DNA of 64,000 nt, taken from positions 62,001-126,000 of the forward strand of contig JAJDDQ010000021.1 of assembly GCA_029260215.1 (NCBI GenBank). Direction: 5' to 3'. Of the stretch, positions 18,996-29,220 are shown piece after piece. The notes beneath the pieces were generated by a model, which saw only the letters and a program-made list of their open reading frames with translations, searched no databases and had not been told where the DNA came from. The translations under genes were made by a program, and so were the position numbers. Every line of letters begins with the position of its first letter. Position 1 is the stretch's first letter. The stretch is from Phycisphaerae bacterium (GTDB lineage Bacteria > Planctomycetota > Phycisphaerae > UBA1845).

Positions 18996-19999
18996 GGTTG
19001 GAAAACGTGTCCACAGATATTCCACCCCATGATCGGTCGTTCTGGCGACAAAGTCGTGTGTGCGTGACCGGAGGTGCCGGCTTCGTCGGGCGCGTCCTAT
19101 GTCGGAAGCTCCGCGACGCCGGCTGCGAAGACATCTTCATTCCACGCCGACGCGACTACGACCTGACCGAGCCGGGCAACGTCAGGCGCCTCTACGACGA
19201 TGCTCAGCCGGATATCGTTTTTCACCTGGCCGCTCTGGTAGGCGGAATCGGTGCGAACCGCGCGAATCCCGGCCGGTTTTTTCACGCCAACCTCGCGATG
19301 GGGATGAATCTCATCGAGCAGGCTCGCCGCACCGGCCTGAAAAAGTTCGTGCAGGTGGGCACGGTCTGCTCGTACCCCAAACATTGCCCGGTTCCGTTTC
19401 GCGAACGCGATCTCTGGAACGGCTATCCCGAGGAAACGAACGCGCCGTACGGCATCGCCAAGAAGGCGCTGCTGGTCATGTTGCAGGCCTATCGCGCGGA
19501 GTATGGCCTGAACGGCATTTTCGTCATGCCCGTAAATCTCTATGGGCCTGGCGACAACTTCGATCCGCACGCTTCACACGTCATCCCCGCGTTAATCCGT
19601 AAATTCGTCGAAGCCAGGGAATCGCACCAACGAACGGTTCAATGTTGGGGAACGGGGCGACCCAGTCGCGAGTTTCTCTACGTTGACGACGCAGCCGACG
19701 CGCTGTTGGCAGCTGGCGAACGCTACGAAAGTCCCCATCCCGTCAATCTCGGCACGGGGCGTGAGATTTCAATTCGCGAGTTGGCCAACCTCATCGCCGA
19801 GACGGTCGGCTTCGAAGGCGGCCTCGTCTGGGACGAATCTCAGCCCGACGGTCAGCCGCGACGCCAGCTCGACGTTTCGCTGGCCGCAAGAAGTTTCGGC
19901 TGGCGCGCGAAAACGGAACTACGCGAAGGCCTGCGCCGAACCGTGGATTGGTGGATCAAAGAAGGATTGACGCACGCTCGCCAAACGGTCTCGGCCTGA
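18992..19999 (+). CDS. fcl: GDP-L-fucose synthase
   Basis: 335 residues from the ATG at 18992 (ATGA overlap with gmd). It has the Rossmann motif [11 protein letters not shown], the family segment [16 protein letters not shown], the catalytic YGIAKK (YxxxK), the STOP-like VGTVCSYPK and the [23 protein letters not shown] signature split by a short loop. It carries out epimerisation at C3 and C5 and NADPH reduction to give GDP-L-fucose. Together with gmd it forms the standard two-step route from GDP-mannose. Palindromic repeats follow directly after its stop. Confidence 0.96.
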   Translation: MRLENVSTDIPPHDRSFWRQSRVCVTGGAGFVGRVLCRKLRDAGCEDIFIPRRRDYDLTEPGNVRRLYDDAQPDIVFHLAALVGGIGANRANPGRFFHANLAMGMNLIEQARRTGLKKFVQVGTVCSYPKHCPVPFRERDLWNGYPEETNAPYGIAKKALLVMLQAYRAEYGLNGIFVMPVNLYGPGDNFDPHASHVIPALIRKFVEARESHQRTVQCWGTGRPSREFLYVDDAADALLAAGERYESPHPVNLGTGREISIRELANLIAETVGFEGGLVWDESQPDGQPRRQLDVSLAARSFGWRAKTELREGLRRTVDWWIKEGLTHARQTVSA

Positions 20000-20010
20000 C
20001 CGCCGCACGC

Positions 20011-20110
20011 GGGTGCCCCACGGCGTCAGCCGTGGGAAAGTCGAATCTATCAAATCGAGCCTAACGTCGGGTGCCCCATGGCTTCAGCCGTGGGGAAGTC
20101 GAATCCATCA
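20011..20110 (+). repeat. REP-like palindromes, direct pair
   Basis: Two copies of the sequence GGGTGCCCCACGGCGTCAGC(CGTGGG)AAGTCGAAT occur head-to-tail with a 58-bp period (20011-20068 and 20069-20110). Each contains a short hairpin of CCCACGG/CCGTGGG type with a loop of about 6 nt. The same element recurs as an inverted pair at 39636-39717. No T run follows, so it is not a standard terminator. Confidence 0.8.
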
Positions 20111-20129
20111 TTTCAAGCTTGGCGCAGCA

Positions 20130-21545
20130 TCAGGGCGCGTTGGTCGAAAACATCAGCATAAATGCCCCGACATCAGCCCAATCGACATCGGTGTCGCCGT
20201 CGATATCGAACACGTCACATGCTTCGGTGGCCGCATTAACGCCCGGCCCCTGCGCGCAATCCACCAACGCAGCGAAGTCAGCCAGATTGATCGAACCATT
20301 GTCGTCGCTGTCTCCAAACAATTTCGGCCCAAGAGCTTGAAACAGAACTTCCGGCGGCGTACCCGGTTTGAACAATCCGAGTCGCACGTTGTCCGGCCTC
20401 GGCGGCGTGGGCGCCTCGAAGCGGAAATTGTACATCGTGCCCCAGCGCAAAGCGTTGGCCAACTCGTTTTCTTCAAACGGCGTCGTGGACCATGTTAGAA
20501 ACCCACCGTCGCGAGACGATTCCCAGTCAGCCACCTCGTAAATCTCACCACTGTGCGAATCGATGTCGTGAAAGCCGACGTTCGTAATCGGCAAACCCGC
20601 CGGAACGGGAATCGAAAATGCACCAGCCGACCGATCAGAGTCGAGATTGTGAACGGCATATTCGTAGTGCCAAGTTCCGTCACCGTTAGACGTGACGCGG
20701 TATCCAACATGAAATCGCCCTTCATTCGGTACGTCAACAGTCTTGACGACAACATCAGGATCATTCGATTGCCAAGCACAAATCGCTGGTAGTCTGCGCA
20801 CGGTCCCACCGCTTGGCGTCACGTTGAAATTCGTCGCAGTACTCACGTTGAGCCGACGATAGGACGCATTGTTCCACCCGCCGGTGAAGCCCATGCTTGA
20901 CGCGTCGTGTGCGGAAATAACATGCGCTTCGGCGTAGTAAACCGCTCCGGCGTTCGTTGCAGGATCCAAATCTTCGTGTCTGACAAGCAATCGGCCTCGA
21001 AGCGCGGTGGGCCCTTGTGAAAAGGCGTAGTTGCCTTGATTCACACCGGTGTAGGCGTGGATCTCCGAGCGCGGGCCGAGAACACTGAAAGAGCCTGATC
21101 TGATCGAGGATCCCGAGTTGGAGCACCCCGCACCAAGTTGACTGCAGCAGCCGCCGCAAACAGGTTCGCATTGGTCCGTGTCATCAAGGCAAACGCCGCC
21201 CTGCAATACGCAAAACCCATGCATCACCCAACCTTGGCCAACCTGTTCAAACCGTCCGCCCTTGAAGCGGTACATATTCGGAGCGAAAATCGGATGACCC
21301 GGGTTGGGGGCCACAAACCAATTGAGCGGTTCTGATCCGACGTTGCATTGGGTTCGTGCCAGAGAATACGCGCGAAATCCTTCAATAGGCCCCGTGCCGG
21401 CGGTCCACTGGAATATGCTCGGGATGTCGCCAACGATCAGATCCGGGCCATCACTTTCGCCGATCACCGGCGACGACATCGCAAGCGCCGATGCGGTTGC
21501 GATCAGGACTGTTCGTACGTGTTGGGTAACGTCATGTGCTCGCAT
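20130..21545 (-). CDS. secreted dockerin-tagged protein, tandem copy 1
   Basis: 471 residues; ATG at 21545 with GGAG 8 bases upstream. Signal peptide near the N terminus (TVLIATASALAMSSPVIG). The mature part starts DLIVGDIPSIFQW and contains a cysteine cluster (CEPVCGGCCSQLGAGC), a GPRSEIHAY segment, and a long well-conserved beta-rich core (VGYRVTSNGDGTWHYEYAVHNL shortened). The last 65 residues are dockerin-like: GDSDDNGSINLADFAALVDC and DIDGDTDVDWADVGAF, two Asp/Asn calcium loops. It should be exported and docked to a matching receptor module; the receptor is not in the window. The C-terminal half is nearly identical in the other two copies. Confidence 0.8.
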   Translation of the reverse strand: MRAHDVTQHVRTVLIATASALAMSSPVIGESDGPDLIVGDIPSIFQWTAGTGPIEGFRAYSLARTQCNVGSEPLNWFVAPNPGHPIFAPNMYRFKGGRFEQVGQGWVMHGFCVLQGGVCLDDTDQCEPVCGGCCSQLGAGCSNSGSSIRSGSFSVLGPRSEIHAYTGVNQGNYAFSQGPTALRGRLLVRHEDLDPATNAGAVYYAEAHVISAHDASSMGFTGGWNNASYRRLNVSTATNFNVTPSGGTVRRLPAICAWQSNDPDVVVKTVDVPNEGRFHVGYRVTSNGDGTWHYEYAVHNLDSDRSAGAFSIPVPAGLPITNVGFHDIDSHSGEIYEVADWESSRDGGFLTWSTTPFEENELANALRWGTMYNFRFEAPTPPRPDNVRLGLFKPGTPPEVLFQALGPKLFGDSDDNGSINLADFAALVDCAQGPGVNAATEACDVFDIDGDTDVDWADVGAFMLMFSTNAP

Positions 21546-21571
21546 TCGTTCAACTCCAATCGGATCGATCT

Positions 21572-22984
21572 TTACGGTGTAGCGGTCGAGAACATCAGCA
21601 TAAACGCTCCAACGTCAGCCCAATCGACATCGGTGTCCCCGTCGATATCGAACACGTCGCACGATTCGGTGACGGCGTTGATCCCCGGCCCCTGAGCACA
21701 ATCCACCAACGCGGCGAAGTCCGTCAGATCAATTGCCCCATTGTCGTCGCTGTCGCCAAACAATTTCGGCCCCAAAGCTTGGATTAGAACTTTCGGCGGC
21801 GCACCCGGTTTGAACAATCCGAGTCGCACGTTGACCGCCCGTGGCGGCGTCGGCGCGTCGAAACGGAAGTTGTACAGCGTGCCCCAGCGCAAAGCGTTGG
21901 CCAACTCGTTCTTTTCAAACGGCGTCGTGGACCATGTAAGAAACCCACCGTCGTACGACGATTCCCAGTCGGCCACGTCGTAAATCTCACCGCTGTGCGA
22001 ATCAATGTCATGAAAACCGACGTTCGTAATCGGCAGGCTCGCCGGGACGGGTATCGAAAAGACACCAGCCGACCGATCGGAATTGAGGTTGTGTACGGCG
22101 TATTCGTAATGCCACGTTCCGTCACCGTTGGATGTAACACGGTAACCAACGTGAAACCGCCCCTCGTCCGGCACATCGACGGCCTCGATGACAATATCCG
22201 GATCATTCGCTTGCCAAGCATAAATCGCTGGCAGACGACGTACGGTCCCGCCGCTGGGTGTCATGTTGAAACTCGTCGGGTTGAGATTCAGTCGGCGGTG
22301 CGTCGCATTGTTCCAGCCACCTGTGTGGTCCATGCTCAAAGCGTCGTCGGCGGCGATGGTATGCACCTCGCCAAAATAAATCGCATCGACGTTCAACGAC
22401 GGCTCCAGATCGGCCTGTTTGACGTTCACGCGGCCGCGAAGCGTGGGGTTGCCCTCAGAAAAAACGTGGATTCCCAGATTCGAGCCTGCGTAAGCATTGA
22501 TTTCCGACCGTGGGCCAAGATTGCCAAATTGCCCCGCCCTCGTAATTGAATTCGATGTCGAGCATCCAACGCCCAATTGATTGCAACATCCGCCGCAAAC
22601 CGGCTGGCACGTGCCAAGTTCATTCAAACAAAGGCCTTGCTGCAATGCGCAGGAATGGTGCATGGTCCAACCTCGTCCGATTTGCTCGAACCCCCCATTC
22701 TTGAGGCGATACAAGTTGCCGGTCGACACAGGATGATTCGGACTCGGGCCTACGAACCAATTCACTCTGCCCGTGCCGATGTTGCAATGGGACCGTGCGA
22801 TCGAATAAGCCCGAATCCCATCAATAGGCCCTGAGTTGGTGGTCCATTGGAAAATGCCAAAAATGTCGCCAACTATCAGGTCAGGTCCGTCACCTTCGCC
22901 CCTTGCGGCGGATGGATGCCAAGCTGCAAAAGCGGTTGCGGAGATGATAGCGATGAGGAAGGAAACTTTCCTAAGTGCTTGCAT
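21572..22984 (-). CDS. secreted dockerin-tagged protein, tandem copy 2
   Basis: 470 residues from the ATG at 22984 (GGAG 9 bases upstream); the in-frame start at 23008 is less likely. Same architecture as its neighbours: signal peptide (VSFLIAIISATAFAA), GDIFGIFQWTTNSGP, the cysteine cluster (CQPVCGGCCNQLGVGC), the GPRSEINAY segment, the shared core and the C-terminal loops GDSDDNGAIDLTDFAALVDC and DIDGDTDVDWADVGAF. It is closer to copy 3 than to copy 1 around the cysteine cluster. The separation from copy 1 is 26 bp and from copy 3 is 25 bp, so the three are likely read as one transcript. Confidence 0.8.
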   Translation of the reverse strand: MQALRKVSFLIAIISATAFAAWHPSAARGEGDGPDLIVGDIFGIFQWTTNSGPIDGIRAYSIARSHCNIGTGRVNWFVGPSPNHPVSTGNLYRLKNGGFEQIGRGWTMHHSCALQQGLCLNELGTCQPVCGGCCNQLGVGCSTSNSITRAGQFGNLGPRSEINAYAGSNLGIHVFSEGNPTLRGRVNVKQADLEPSLNVDAIYFGEVHTIAADDALSMDHTGGWNNATHRRLNLNPTSFNMTPSGGTVRRLPAIYAWQANDPDIVIEAVDVPDEGRFHVGYRVTSNGDGTWHYEYAVHNLNSDRSAGVFSIPVPASLPITNVGFHDIDSHSGEIYDVADWESSYDGGFLTWSTTPFEKNELANALRWGTLYNFRFDAPTPPRAVNVRLGLFKPGAPPKVLIQALGPKLFGDSDDNGAIDLTDFAALVDCAQGPGINAVTESCDVFDIDGDTDVDWADVGAFMLMFSTATP

Positions 22985-23009
22985 GGCTTCTACTCCGCGC
23001 ACGATCATT

Positions 23010-24425
23010 TTACGCTGGGTCGATGATCGAAAACTTCAGCATAAACGCCCCAACGTCAGCCCAATCGACATCTGTATCGCCGTCGATATCGAACACGTCA
23101 CACGATTCGGTGACGGCGTTGATCTCCGGCCCCTGAGCGCAATCCACCAACGCGGCAAAGTCGGCCAGATCAATCGAATCGTTGCCGTCGCTGTCGCCAA
23201 ACAATTTCGGTCCGAGCGCCTGAATCAGAACTTTCGGTGGCGCACCCGGTTTGAACAATCCCAATCGCACGTTGACCGGCTTCGGTGGCGTTGGCGCGTC
23301 GAAACGGAAGTTGTACATCGTGCCCCAGCGCAGCGCGTTAGCCAACTCATTCTCTTCAAACGGCGTCGTGGACCATGTAAGAAACCCGCCATCGTACGAC
23401 GATTCCCAGTCAGCCACCTCGTAAATCTCACCGCTGTGCGAATCAATGTCATGAAAGCCAACGTTCGTAATTGGCAGGCCTGCCGGAACGGGAATCGAAA
23501 ACGCACCGGCTGACCGATCGGAATTGAGATTGTGAACGGCGTATTCGTAGTGCCAAGTCCCGTCACCGTTGGACGTAACACGGTAACCAACGTGAAACCG
23601 CCCCTCGTCCGGCACATCGACAACTTTAGTGTCAACATCGGGATCATTCGCTTGCCAAGCATAAATCGCGGGCAGGCGACGTACGGTCCCGCCGCTGGGT
23701 GTCATGTTGAAATTCGCAAAATTCACATTGAGCCGGCGATAGGATGCGTTGTTCCTGCCGCCGGTGTGGTCCATACTCAACGCGTCGTCGGCTGCGACCG
23801 TTTGGCGTTCGCCGTAGTAGACCGCGCCGGGGTTCAACGAAGGCTCGAGATCGGACTGTTTCACAAGCGCTCTGCCGCGAAGCGTTGTGTCGCCTTGCGA
23901 AAATGCATGATTTCCCAGATTCGTGCCCGCGTACGCATTGATTTCCGACCGCGGGCCTAGGTTGCCGAACTGTCCCGATCTCGTCTGTGAATTTGGGCTT
24001 GAGCATCCGACGCCCAGCCCATTGCAGCAGCCACCGCACACCGGGTCGCACCCGTCGGCTTCATTCAGGCAGATGCCCGCCTGCAACGCGCAAAAATGGT
24101 GCATCGCCCAACCCTGACCGATTTGCTCAAACCGCCCGCCCTTAAAACGATACAGATTGGGGATCGACGTCGGATGATTGGGATCCGGCCCGACGAACCA
24201 GTTAGCCACCGCTGTACCCATGTTGCAATGGGTCGTTGCGATGGAGTAGGCGCGAAACCCCTCAACAGGCCCGGAGCCTGCTGTCCATTGGAAGACGCTC
24301 GGCATGTCGCCGATGATCAGGTCAGCTCCACTCCCTTCGCCGATTGCGGACGATGAGACGGCCAGCGTCGACACGGCGGTGATGATGAAGACTCGAACGT
24401 GTTGGGTGATATCACACGATTGCAT
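23010..24425 (-). CDS. secreted dockerin-tagged protein, tandem copy 3
   Basis: 471 residues from the ATG at 24425 (GGAG 8 bases upstream); the frame extends to 24518 without a better site. First gene of the minus-strand triplet. Signal peptide FIITAVSTLAVSSSAIG, then ADLIIGDMPSVFQW, the cysteine cluster (CDPVCGGCCNGLGVGC), the same core and the dockerin-like ending (GDSDGNDSIDLADFAALVDC). The first loop reads DGNDS where the siblings have DDNGS or DDNGA. Function unknown; multiplicity suggests dosage or diversification of an exported component. Confidence 0.8.
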   Translation of the reverse strand: MQSCDITQHVRVFIITAVSTLAVSSSAIGEGSGADLIIGDMPSVFQWTAGSGPVEGFRAYSIATTHCNMGTAVANWFVGPDPNHPTSIPNLYRFKGGRFEQIGQGWAMHHFCALQAGICLNEADGCDPVCGGCCNGLGVGCSSPNSQTRSGQFGNLGPRSEINAYAGTNLGNHAFSQGDTTLRGRALVKQSDLEPSLNPGAVYYGERQTVAADDALSMDHTGGRNNASYRRLNVNFANFNMTPSGGTVRRLPAIYAWQANDPDVDTKVVDVPDEGRFHVGYRVTSNGDGTWHYEYAVHNLNSDRSAGAFSIPVPAGLPITNVGFHDIDSHSGEIYEVADWESSYDGGFLTWSTTPFEENELANALRWGTMYNFRFDAPTPPKPVNVRLGLFKPGAPPKVLIQALGPKLFGDSDGNDSIDLADFAALVDCAQGPEINAVTESCDVFDIDGDTDVDWADVGAFMLKFSIIDPA

Positions 24426-24679
24426 AGGTCTTGCTCCGAGAGCGGCTGTGTGCCTAAAATCCGCCTGCCGAGCAGCCCGCTCGGTTCCGAGGGCGGATGC
24501 AATACTCGAAGAACTCAAAGTACATACATATGCAAACGCACCTGCAAAGTCAATACTCTACGAGAGATTATTCGTGAGATTCACGCTTTGGCGTGTGTGA
24601 CGCGCGGCTGCCATTGGGTGGGCAACCGGCCAGCCCGGAAGGGGGCGCGTAGGAATGCCCCAGGGCTGGTCGCGTTTCC

Positions 24680-25606
24680 TTACGCGATAGAACCAAGGTG
24701 TTCGGACACGGTCTTGGCGATGATGCGATAGACGCTGCTTGGGATGACGTCGATGCGCAGCAAGTCCGCGAATTCGGCGATGTCCCCTTCGATGTTGCCC
24801 AGCACGTTTTCGAGCACACCGACGTTCAGGCGGACCATCGCCATCGCTTCGGCGCACGTGCTGGCGATGACTTCCTCCTCCGGAGCCTCACAAAGAAGTT
24901 TGGAAATACTTGATGCGCCGTGGACGACGCGGGCGAGTTCTTCGATATTTTTATCGAGATCCCCTGTAAAGGCAGCGTCGTGATGATGACGAACGCCTTC
25001 GATCATCGTTTCGGGCAGTCCCCATCGTTCCAAGGCCAGCGCGCTCACGTAGGGGTGCGTCGTACCGACGCCTTTTTCCTCAAGCGCGACAAAATCATCG
25101 GTGCCGTGAGGTGCGTAAGTCTTTGCGATTTCGGCGTATTTTTCGGGCAGCGCTCGCGCCAGCACAACGATGCCGACATCGCCGAGCAATCCGCTCATGA
25201 AGGCTTCGTCGCGGAAATTCGGAAGCGCATGTTCCGCGAAACGGGCAGCCAGAACGCCGCATGTGAGCGATCGCCGCCAGTAGTAGCTGAGATCAAGCGA
25301 AGGCGCAGGAGCCTGATTGACTTTGTCAACCATACACCGCCCCATGACCAGCGTGCGAATTCGCTTGATGCCCAGCAGGTTGGTCGCGTGCGTCAGGGAG
25401 CTGACCTTGCCCGACACGCCAAACAACGGCGAGTTGGCCAACTTCAAAATGTCGCCGGCCACACCCACGTCGGTGGACAACAGGTTGATGACATCTGCGA
25501 TCTTGTAGTCCGTGTCGCGCGTAATCTCGAGCAAGCGTGTGACGATCTGCGGCATCGAGGGAATGGCGTCGGTCGAATCGATGAATTCCAGGATCGTCGC
25601 GTTCAT
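24680..25606 (-). CDS. HDOD-domain signalling protein
   Basis: 308 residues; ATG at 25606 with AAGGA 7 bases upstream. The HDOD domain spans about residues 10-210: SMPQIVTRLLEITRDTDYKI, DVGVAGDILKLANSPLFG, LLGIKRIRTLVMG and the GLLGDVGIVVLA helix. HDOD proteins resemble HD hydrolases without the full metal site and act in signalling, often beside chemotaxis or c-di-GMP genes. It is divergent from cheW, so shared control is plausible. A GC-rich imperfect inverted repeat (about 24628-24670) follows the gene. Confidence 0.9.
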   Translation of the reverse strand: MNATILEFIDSTDAIPSMPQIVTRLLEITRDTDYKIADVINLLSTDVGVAGDILKLANSPLFGVSGKVSSLTHATNLLGIKRIRTLVMGRCMVDKVNQAPAPSLDLSYYWRRSLTCGVLAARFAEHALPNFRDEAFMSGLLGDVGIVVLARALPEKYAEIAKTYAPHGTDDFVALEEKGVGTTHPYVSALALERWGLPETMIEGVRHHHDAAFTGDLDKNIEELARVVHGASSISKLLCEAPEEEVIASTCAEAMAMVRLNVGVLENVLGNIEGDIAEFADLLRIDVIPSSVYRIIAKTVSEHLGSIA

Positions 25607-25960
25607 GGGATTTCCTTTACAAGGGCGACTTTGTCACTCCAAGGCTGTTGAGTTCTTATCGACCCATTCGGGCCGCCGCTCGAATTGCGCCATTCGCTCA
25701 AAATTTCCCAAAACTGGGACTTCACCCAACCCGGAAGGCCGAAAAACGGGGGTGGCCGTGGGGCTTTTTCACTACTCAGGCCGTATGCGTTACGTATTTT
25801 AGGAAATTCCCCATAAAGGTGCGTCGGCTACGACACGATCAAGAGCAAGGTGACTTTCGACGCGCGCAACTGCTCGCTCCCGGATTGTTGTGGAGTGTTC
25901 CCGGAAACGGAAAATGCCGAAAACGCTAGTGTCGAAAGGTACTGTTGAGGAGCAGTTCGT
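25607..25960. other. divergent regulatory gap between HDOD and cheW
   Basis: No gene is seen in these 354 bp. They contain one copy of a GC-rich repeat (25733-25757). On the plus strand a sigma-28-like pair lies at TAAAGGTG (25814-25821) and CACGATCA (25834-25841), with a 12-bp spacer where 11 is usual and 5 of 8 matches in the -10, so it is weak. cheW has a GAGGAG-type ribosome binding site 9 bases before its ATG. Confidence 0.4.
25733..25757 (+). repeat. GC-rich intergenic repeat, copy A
   Basis: GGAAGGCCGAAAAACGGGGG followed by TGGCC. It shares AACGGGGGTGGCC and most of the flank with the reverse complement of 56738-56779. It lies in a non-coding gap and has a T-rich right side, so it could act as a weak terminator-like hairpin with the following GGCCGTGGGGC. 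Confidence 0.5.
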
Positions 25961-26506
25961 ATGAGTACAGCCGTCGCGCAACCGAGTGGATCGCTGGAAA
26001 TGCAAGTCGGCGGTGTGCAATCCGACCCGTCAGGGGTCGATGCCGCTGTTTCACAGATCGTGGGCTTCCGCCTCGCCAATGAGGAATACGGCGTCGACAT
26101 CATGCGCGTGCAGGAAATCATCCTCATGGGGCAGATCACACGCATGCCGGGCGTACCCGAGTACATTTGCGGTTTGATCAATCTGCGCGGGCATGTAATT
26201 CCCATCGTGGACCTGCGCAAGCGATTTGATCTGGCCGTGTCGGCCATTGATGAAAACACGAGAATCATTGTCGTAAACGTCGGTAGTCGAACCATCGGCA
26301 TGGTGGTCGACGCGGTCAACGAAGTGCTGCGCATCAACGCCGAGCAAATCGAACCACCGCCTCCCAGCATCACGGGGATCGACCACGTCTATTTGCGCGG
26401 ATTGGTCAAGTTCAAGGACAAGCTGCTCATTCTCCTCAACATTGAGGACGTCCTGTCTGAAAAGGAGCAAGCCATGCTCGGTTCAGCCACGGACGCGGTT
26501 GCGTAA
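25961..26506 (+). CDS. cheW: chemotaxis adaptor CheW
   Basis: 181 residues. After a short non-conserved N terminus (about 20 residues) the CheW fold is complete: VGFRLANEEYGVDIMRVQEI, MPGVPEYICGLINLRGHVIPIVDLR split by its usual turn, and VVDAVNEVLRI. CheW links receptor and CheA. It starts the chemotaxis operon and is 98 bp ahead of the receptor gene. No transmembrane segment. Confidence 0.95.
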   Translation: MSTAVAQPSGSLEMQVGGVQSDPSGVDAAVSQIVGFRLANEEYGVDIMRVQEIILMGQITRMPGVPEYICGLINLRGHVIPIVDLRKRFDLAVSAIDENTRIIVVNVGSRTIGMVVDAVNEVLRINAEQIEPPPPSITGIDHVYLRGLVKFKDKLLILLNIEDVLSEKEQAMLGSATDAVA

Positions 26507-26604
26507 CGAGCGATGATTGACGTCGGCGGAGGCATTTCGACCGATAAAAATCGTCTCTCGCAAAGGAACAATTCACGGGTCAATATCAATACGGGATCAA
26601 GCAA

Positions 26605-29109
26605 ATGGCTACGCCTTCCAAGAAACAAGGATCAAACATGAACGACCGATTCAATCTTCTTTTCGGTGAGGACGCAGCCGAAGGCACACAGGTCAACCGA
26701 CTCAAATCGATGATCGACGCTCTCGGGGCGAATGTTCTTATCTCCAACAGCGAACTCGAACTCGTCTATATGAATCCGAGCTCCGAACAGACGCTGCAAG
26801 CTATCGAAGACGTTGTGGAGAAGGAGCTGGGACTATCCGTCGACGAACTCGTGGGCGGCTCGCTCGACCGCTTCCACGGATCCCGCAAGAGCGAGATTCG
26901 CAAGACGCTGAGCAACCCCAAGAATTTGCCCATCAAGACGGACATTCGTCTTGGCAAGATGACGCTCGCGCTGGAAGTGTCTGCGCTGCACGACGATGCG
27001 GGTGAATACGTCGGGCAAATCGTAAACTGGGCCGACACAACGGCCAGAGTCGAAGCCGAATTCGAGGCTACCAAGAAGCAGTCGATGATCAACGATTCTC
27101 CGTCGAACATCATCCTGGCGGACGCGGAGTTGAACATTACGTACGTCAATCCCGCGACGGTCAAAGCGCTGACGCCTCTGACGCACCTTCTGGCTGTTCC
27201 GCTGGACAAGGTCGTTGGCAGCAATGTGGATGTTTTTCACAAGGATCCGAGTTACCAGCGCAAAATTCTTTCGAATCCCAAGAATCTCCCACACCAGGCT
27301 TTCATCAAGCTCGGCGATGAGACGCTGGACCTGTTGGTCAGTGCCATTTACGACGATGGCGGCGATTACCTCGGTCCGATGGTTACTTGGGAACTCGTAA
27401 CCGAAAAGAAAAAATTGGAAGAACGCAATACGGATTTTGCCGGTCAGATTTCTGCGATCAGCAAGTCCCAGGCGGTGATCGAGCTCAACATGGACGGGAC
27501 GATTGTTACCGCCAACGAGAACTTCCTGACAACGCTCGGGTACACGCTCGGGGAAATCCAAGGCAAGCATCACAGCATGTTTGTCGATCCGACCTTCGCC
27601 GCCAGCACAGAGTACAAAGAATTCTGGGCTAAGCTGAATCGGGGCGAGGGCGACGCTAAGGAGTACCTGCGCCTCGGCAAGGGCGGCAAGGAGATTTGGA
27701 TCCAGGCTTCCTACAACCCCATCATGGATGCGAGCGGCAAGCCATACAAAGTGGTCAAGTACGCTTCGGATATCACAGCGGTGGTTAAACAGCGTCTTGA
27801 GGCCGCCAAGATGACGGCGATGATCAAGGACGCTCCGTCAAACATCATTCTGGCCGATTCGGATCTGAACATTACTTTCGTCAATCCCGCGACGGTCAAC
27901 GCATTGACACCAATTGCACACCTCCTGGCTGTCCCGTTGGACAAGGTTGTGGGCAGCAATGTGGATGTGTTCCACAAGAATCCCGCGCACCAGCGACAGA
28001 TACTCTCCAATCCCAAGAATTTCCCGCACCGCGCGACCATCGACCTTGGCGATCAGAAGCTGGATCTCCTCGTCAGTGGGATCTACGACAACGAGGGTGA
28101 GTACATCGGCCCGATGGTCATATGGGATAACATCACGGAAAAGCTGGCCAGCGAAGAGCGGCAAAAGCAGATGCAGCAAGAGTCGCATGAACGTGCCAAG
28201 GATCTTCAGGACAAGGTTGATGGACTTCTTGTCAACGTTTCGGCGGCGGCCGCCGGAGATCTGACGTCGCTTGTCACGGTCAGCGGCGAAGATGCGATGG
28301 GCAAACTCGGTGACGGCGTGAAGCAAATGATCGAGGGCCTTCGCGAGGTGGTCATTCAGATTACCGAGTCGGCCGACCAGTTCGTGGAGGGTTCGCGCGT
28401 TGTAGCGGAAGGTTCGACGTCGCTGTCCGATGGCGCCCAAAGCCAGTCTGCGACGGTTGAGGAAATGTCTGCATCCATCCAATCGCTAAGCCAGATGATT
28501 GCCGCTGTGGCGGACAACGCAAAGAAGGCCGACGACACGGCCCGCGAGACCAGTACGCGTGCGGAGCAGGGCGGCAATGCCGTCGACAAGAACATCGAAG
28601 CCATGAAGCTGATCGATAAGTCGTCCGAGCAGATCAGCGAGATCATCAGCGTCATCAGCGAGATTGCATCGCAGACAAACCTTCTCGCCCTCAACGCCGC
28701 CATCGAAGCGGCTCGCGCGGGCGAGCACGGACTTGGTTTTGCGGTTGTTGCCGACGAAGTACGCAAGCTCGCGGAGCGGTCCAGCGAAGCCGCCAAGGAA
28801 ATCGCGTCGCTCATCAAGGAATCGACCGAGCGCGTAAAGGAAGGTGCCCAGTTGAGCGAACAAACAGGCGAAGCCCTCCGTTCGATCATCGAGGGCGTCG
28901 ACGAGACAGCCAAGGGCATCTCGATGATCGCCTCCGCGACCGAGGAACAGGCCCAGACCGCGGGCGAAGTCAACACTGCAATTCAGAATGTGGCTTCGAT
29001 CACGGAGAACAACGCGTCCGCCGCCGAGGAAATGGCTGGATCGTCCGAAGAATTGTCCGGCCAGGCTTCCCAGTTGAAGGACTTGGTCAATCGCTTCAAG
29101 GTCTCCTGA
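26605..29109 (+). CDS. soluble methyl-accepting receptor with four PAS domains
   Basis: 834 residues (an ATG at 26638 with AGGA 7 bases upstream is an alternative start). No transmembrane segment, so it is cytoplasmic. Four PAS domains occupy roughly residues 35-150, 160-270, 280-400 and 400-515. PAS2 and PAS4 are near duplicates ([35 protein letters not shown]). A HAMP-like linker ([17 protein letters not shown]) and a long coiled signalling domain follow, with the canonical hairpin tip [19 protein letters not shown] and [13 protein letters not shown]. It senses an internal cue, perhaps redox or energy state through PAS ligands, which is inference. It lies between cheW and cheR. Confidence 0.93.
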   Translation: MATPSKKQGSNMNDRFNLLFGEDAAEGTQVNRLKSMIDALGANVLISNSELELVYMNPSSEQTLQAIEDVVEKELGLSVDELVGGSLDRFHGSRKSEIRKTLSNPKNLPIKTDIRLGKMTLALEVSALHDDAGEYVGQIVNWADTTARVEAEFEATKKQSMINDSPSNIILADAELNITYVNPATVKALTPLTHLLAVPLDKVVGSNVDVFHKDPSYQRKILSNPKNLPHQAFIKLGDETLDLLVSAIYDDGGDYLGPMVTWELVTEKKKLEERNTDFAGQISAISKSQAVIELNMDGTIVTANENFLTTLGYTLGEIQGKHHSMFVDPTFAASTEYKEFWAKLNRGEGDAKEYLRLGKGGKEIWIQASYNPIMDASGKPYKVVKYASDITAVVKQRLEAAKMTAMIKDAPSNIILADSDLNITFVNPATVNALTPIAHLLAVPLDKVVGSNVDVFHKNPAHQRQILSNPKNFPHRATIDLGDQKLDLLVSGIYDNEGEYIGPMVIWDNITEKLASEERQKQMQQESHERAKDLQDKVDGLLVNVSAAAAGDLTSLVTVSGEDAMGKLGDGVKQMIEGLREVVIQITESADQFVEGSRVVAEGSTSLSDGAQSQSATVEEMSASIQSLSQMIAAVADNAKKADDTARETSTRAEQGGNAVDKNIEAMKLIDKSSEQISEIISVISEIASQTNLLALNAAIEAARAGEHGLGFAVVADEVRKLAERSSEAAKEIASLIKESTERVKEGAQLSEQTGEALRSIIEGVDETAKGISMIASATEEQAQTAGEVNTAIQNVASITENNASAAEEMAGSSEELSGQASQLKDLVNRFKVS

Positions 29110-29220
29110 CCCGGTAAGCGAGTGCGATGGATTGTGGTCGAACGGGGCACGGCCGAAATGAGGTCCGTGTGACGCTCGACGGTGAATAGCGATTGGGCAT
29201 GGACGTAGCAGGAGTGACCG

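Noticed and set aside
20011-20110. Palindromic repeats as a CRISPR array.
   Set aside because: Only two units, no unique spacers of constant size and no cas genes.
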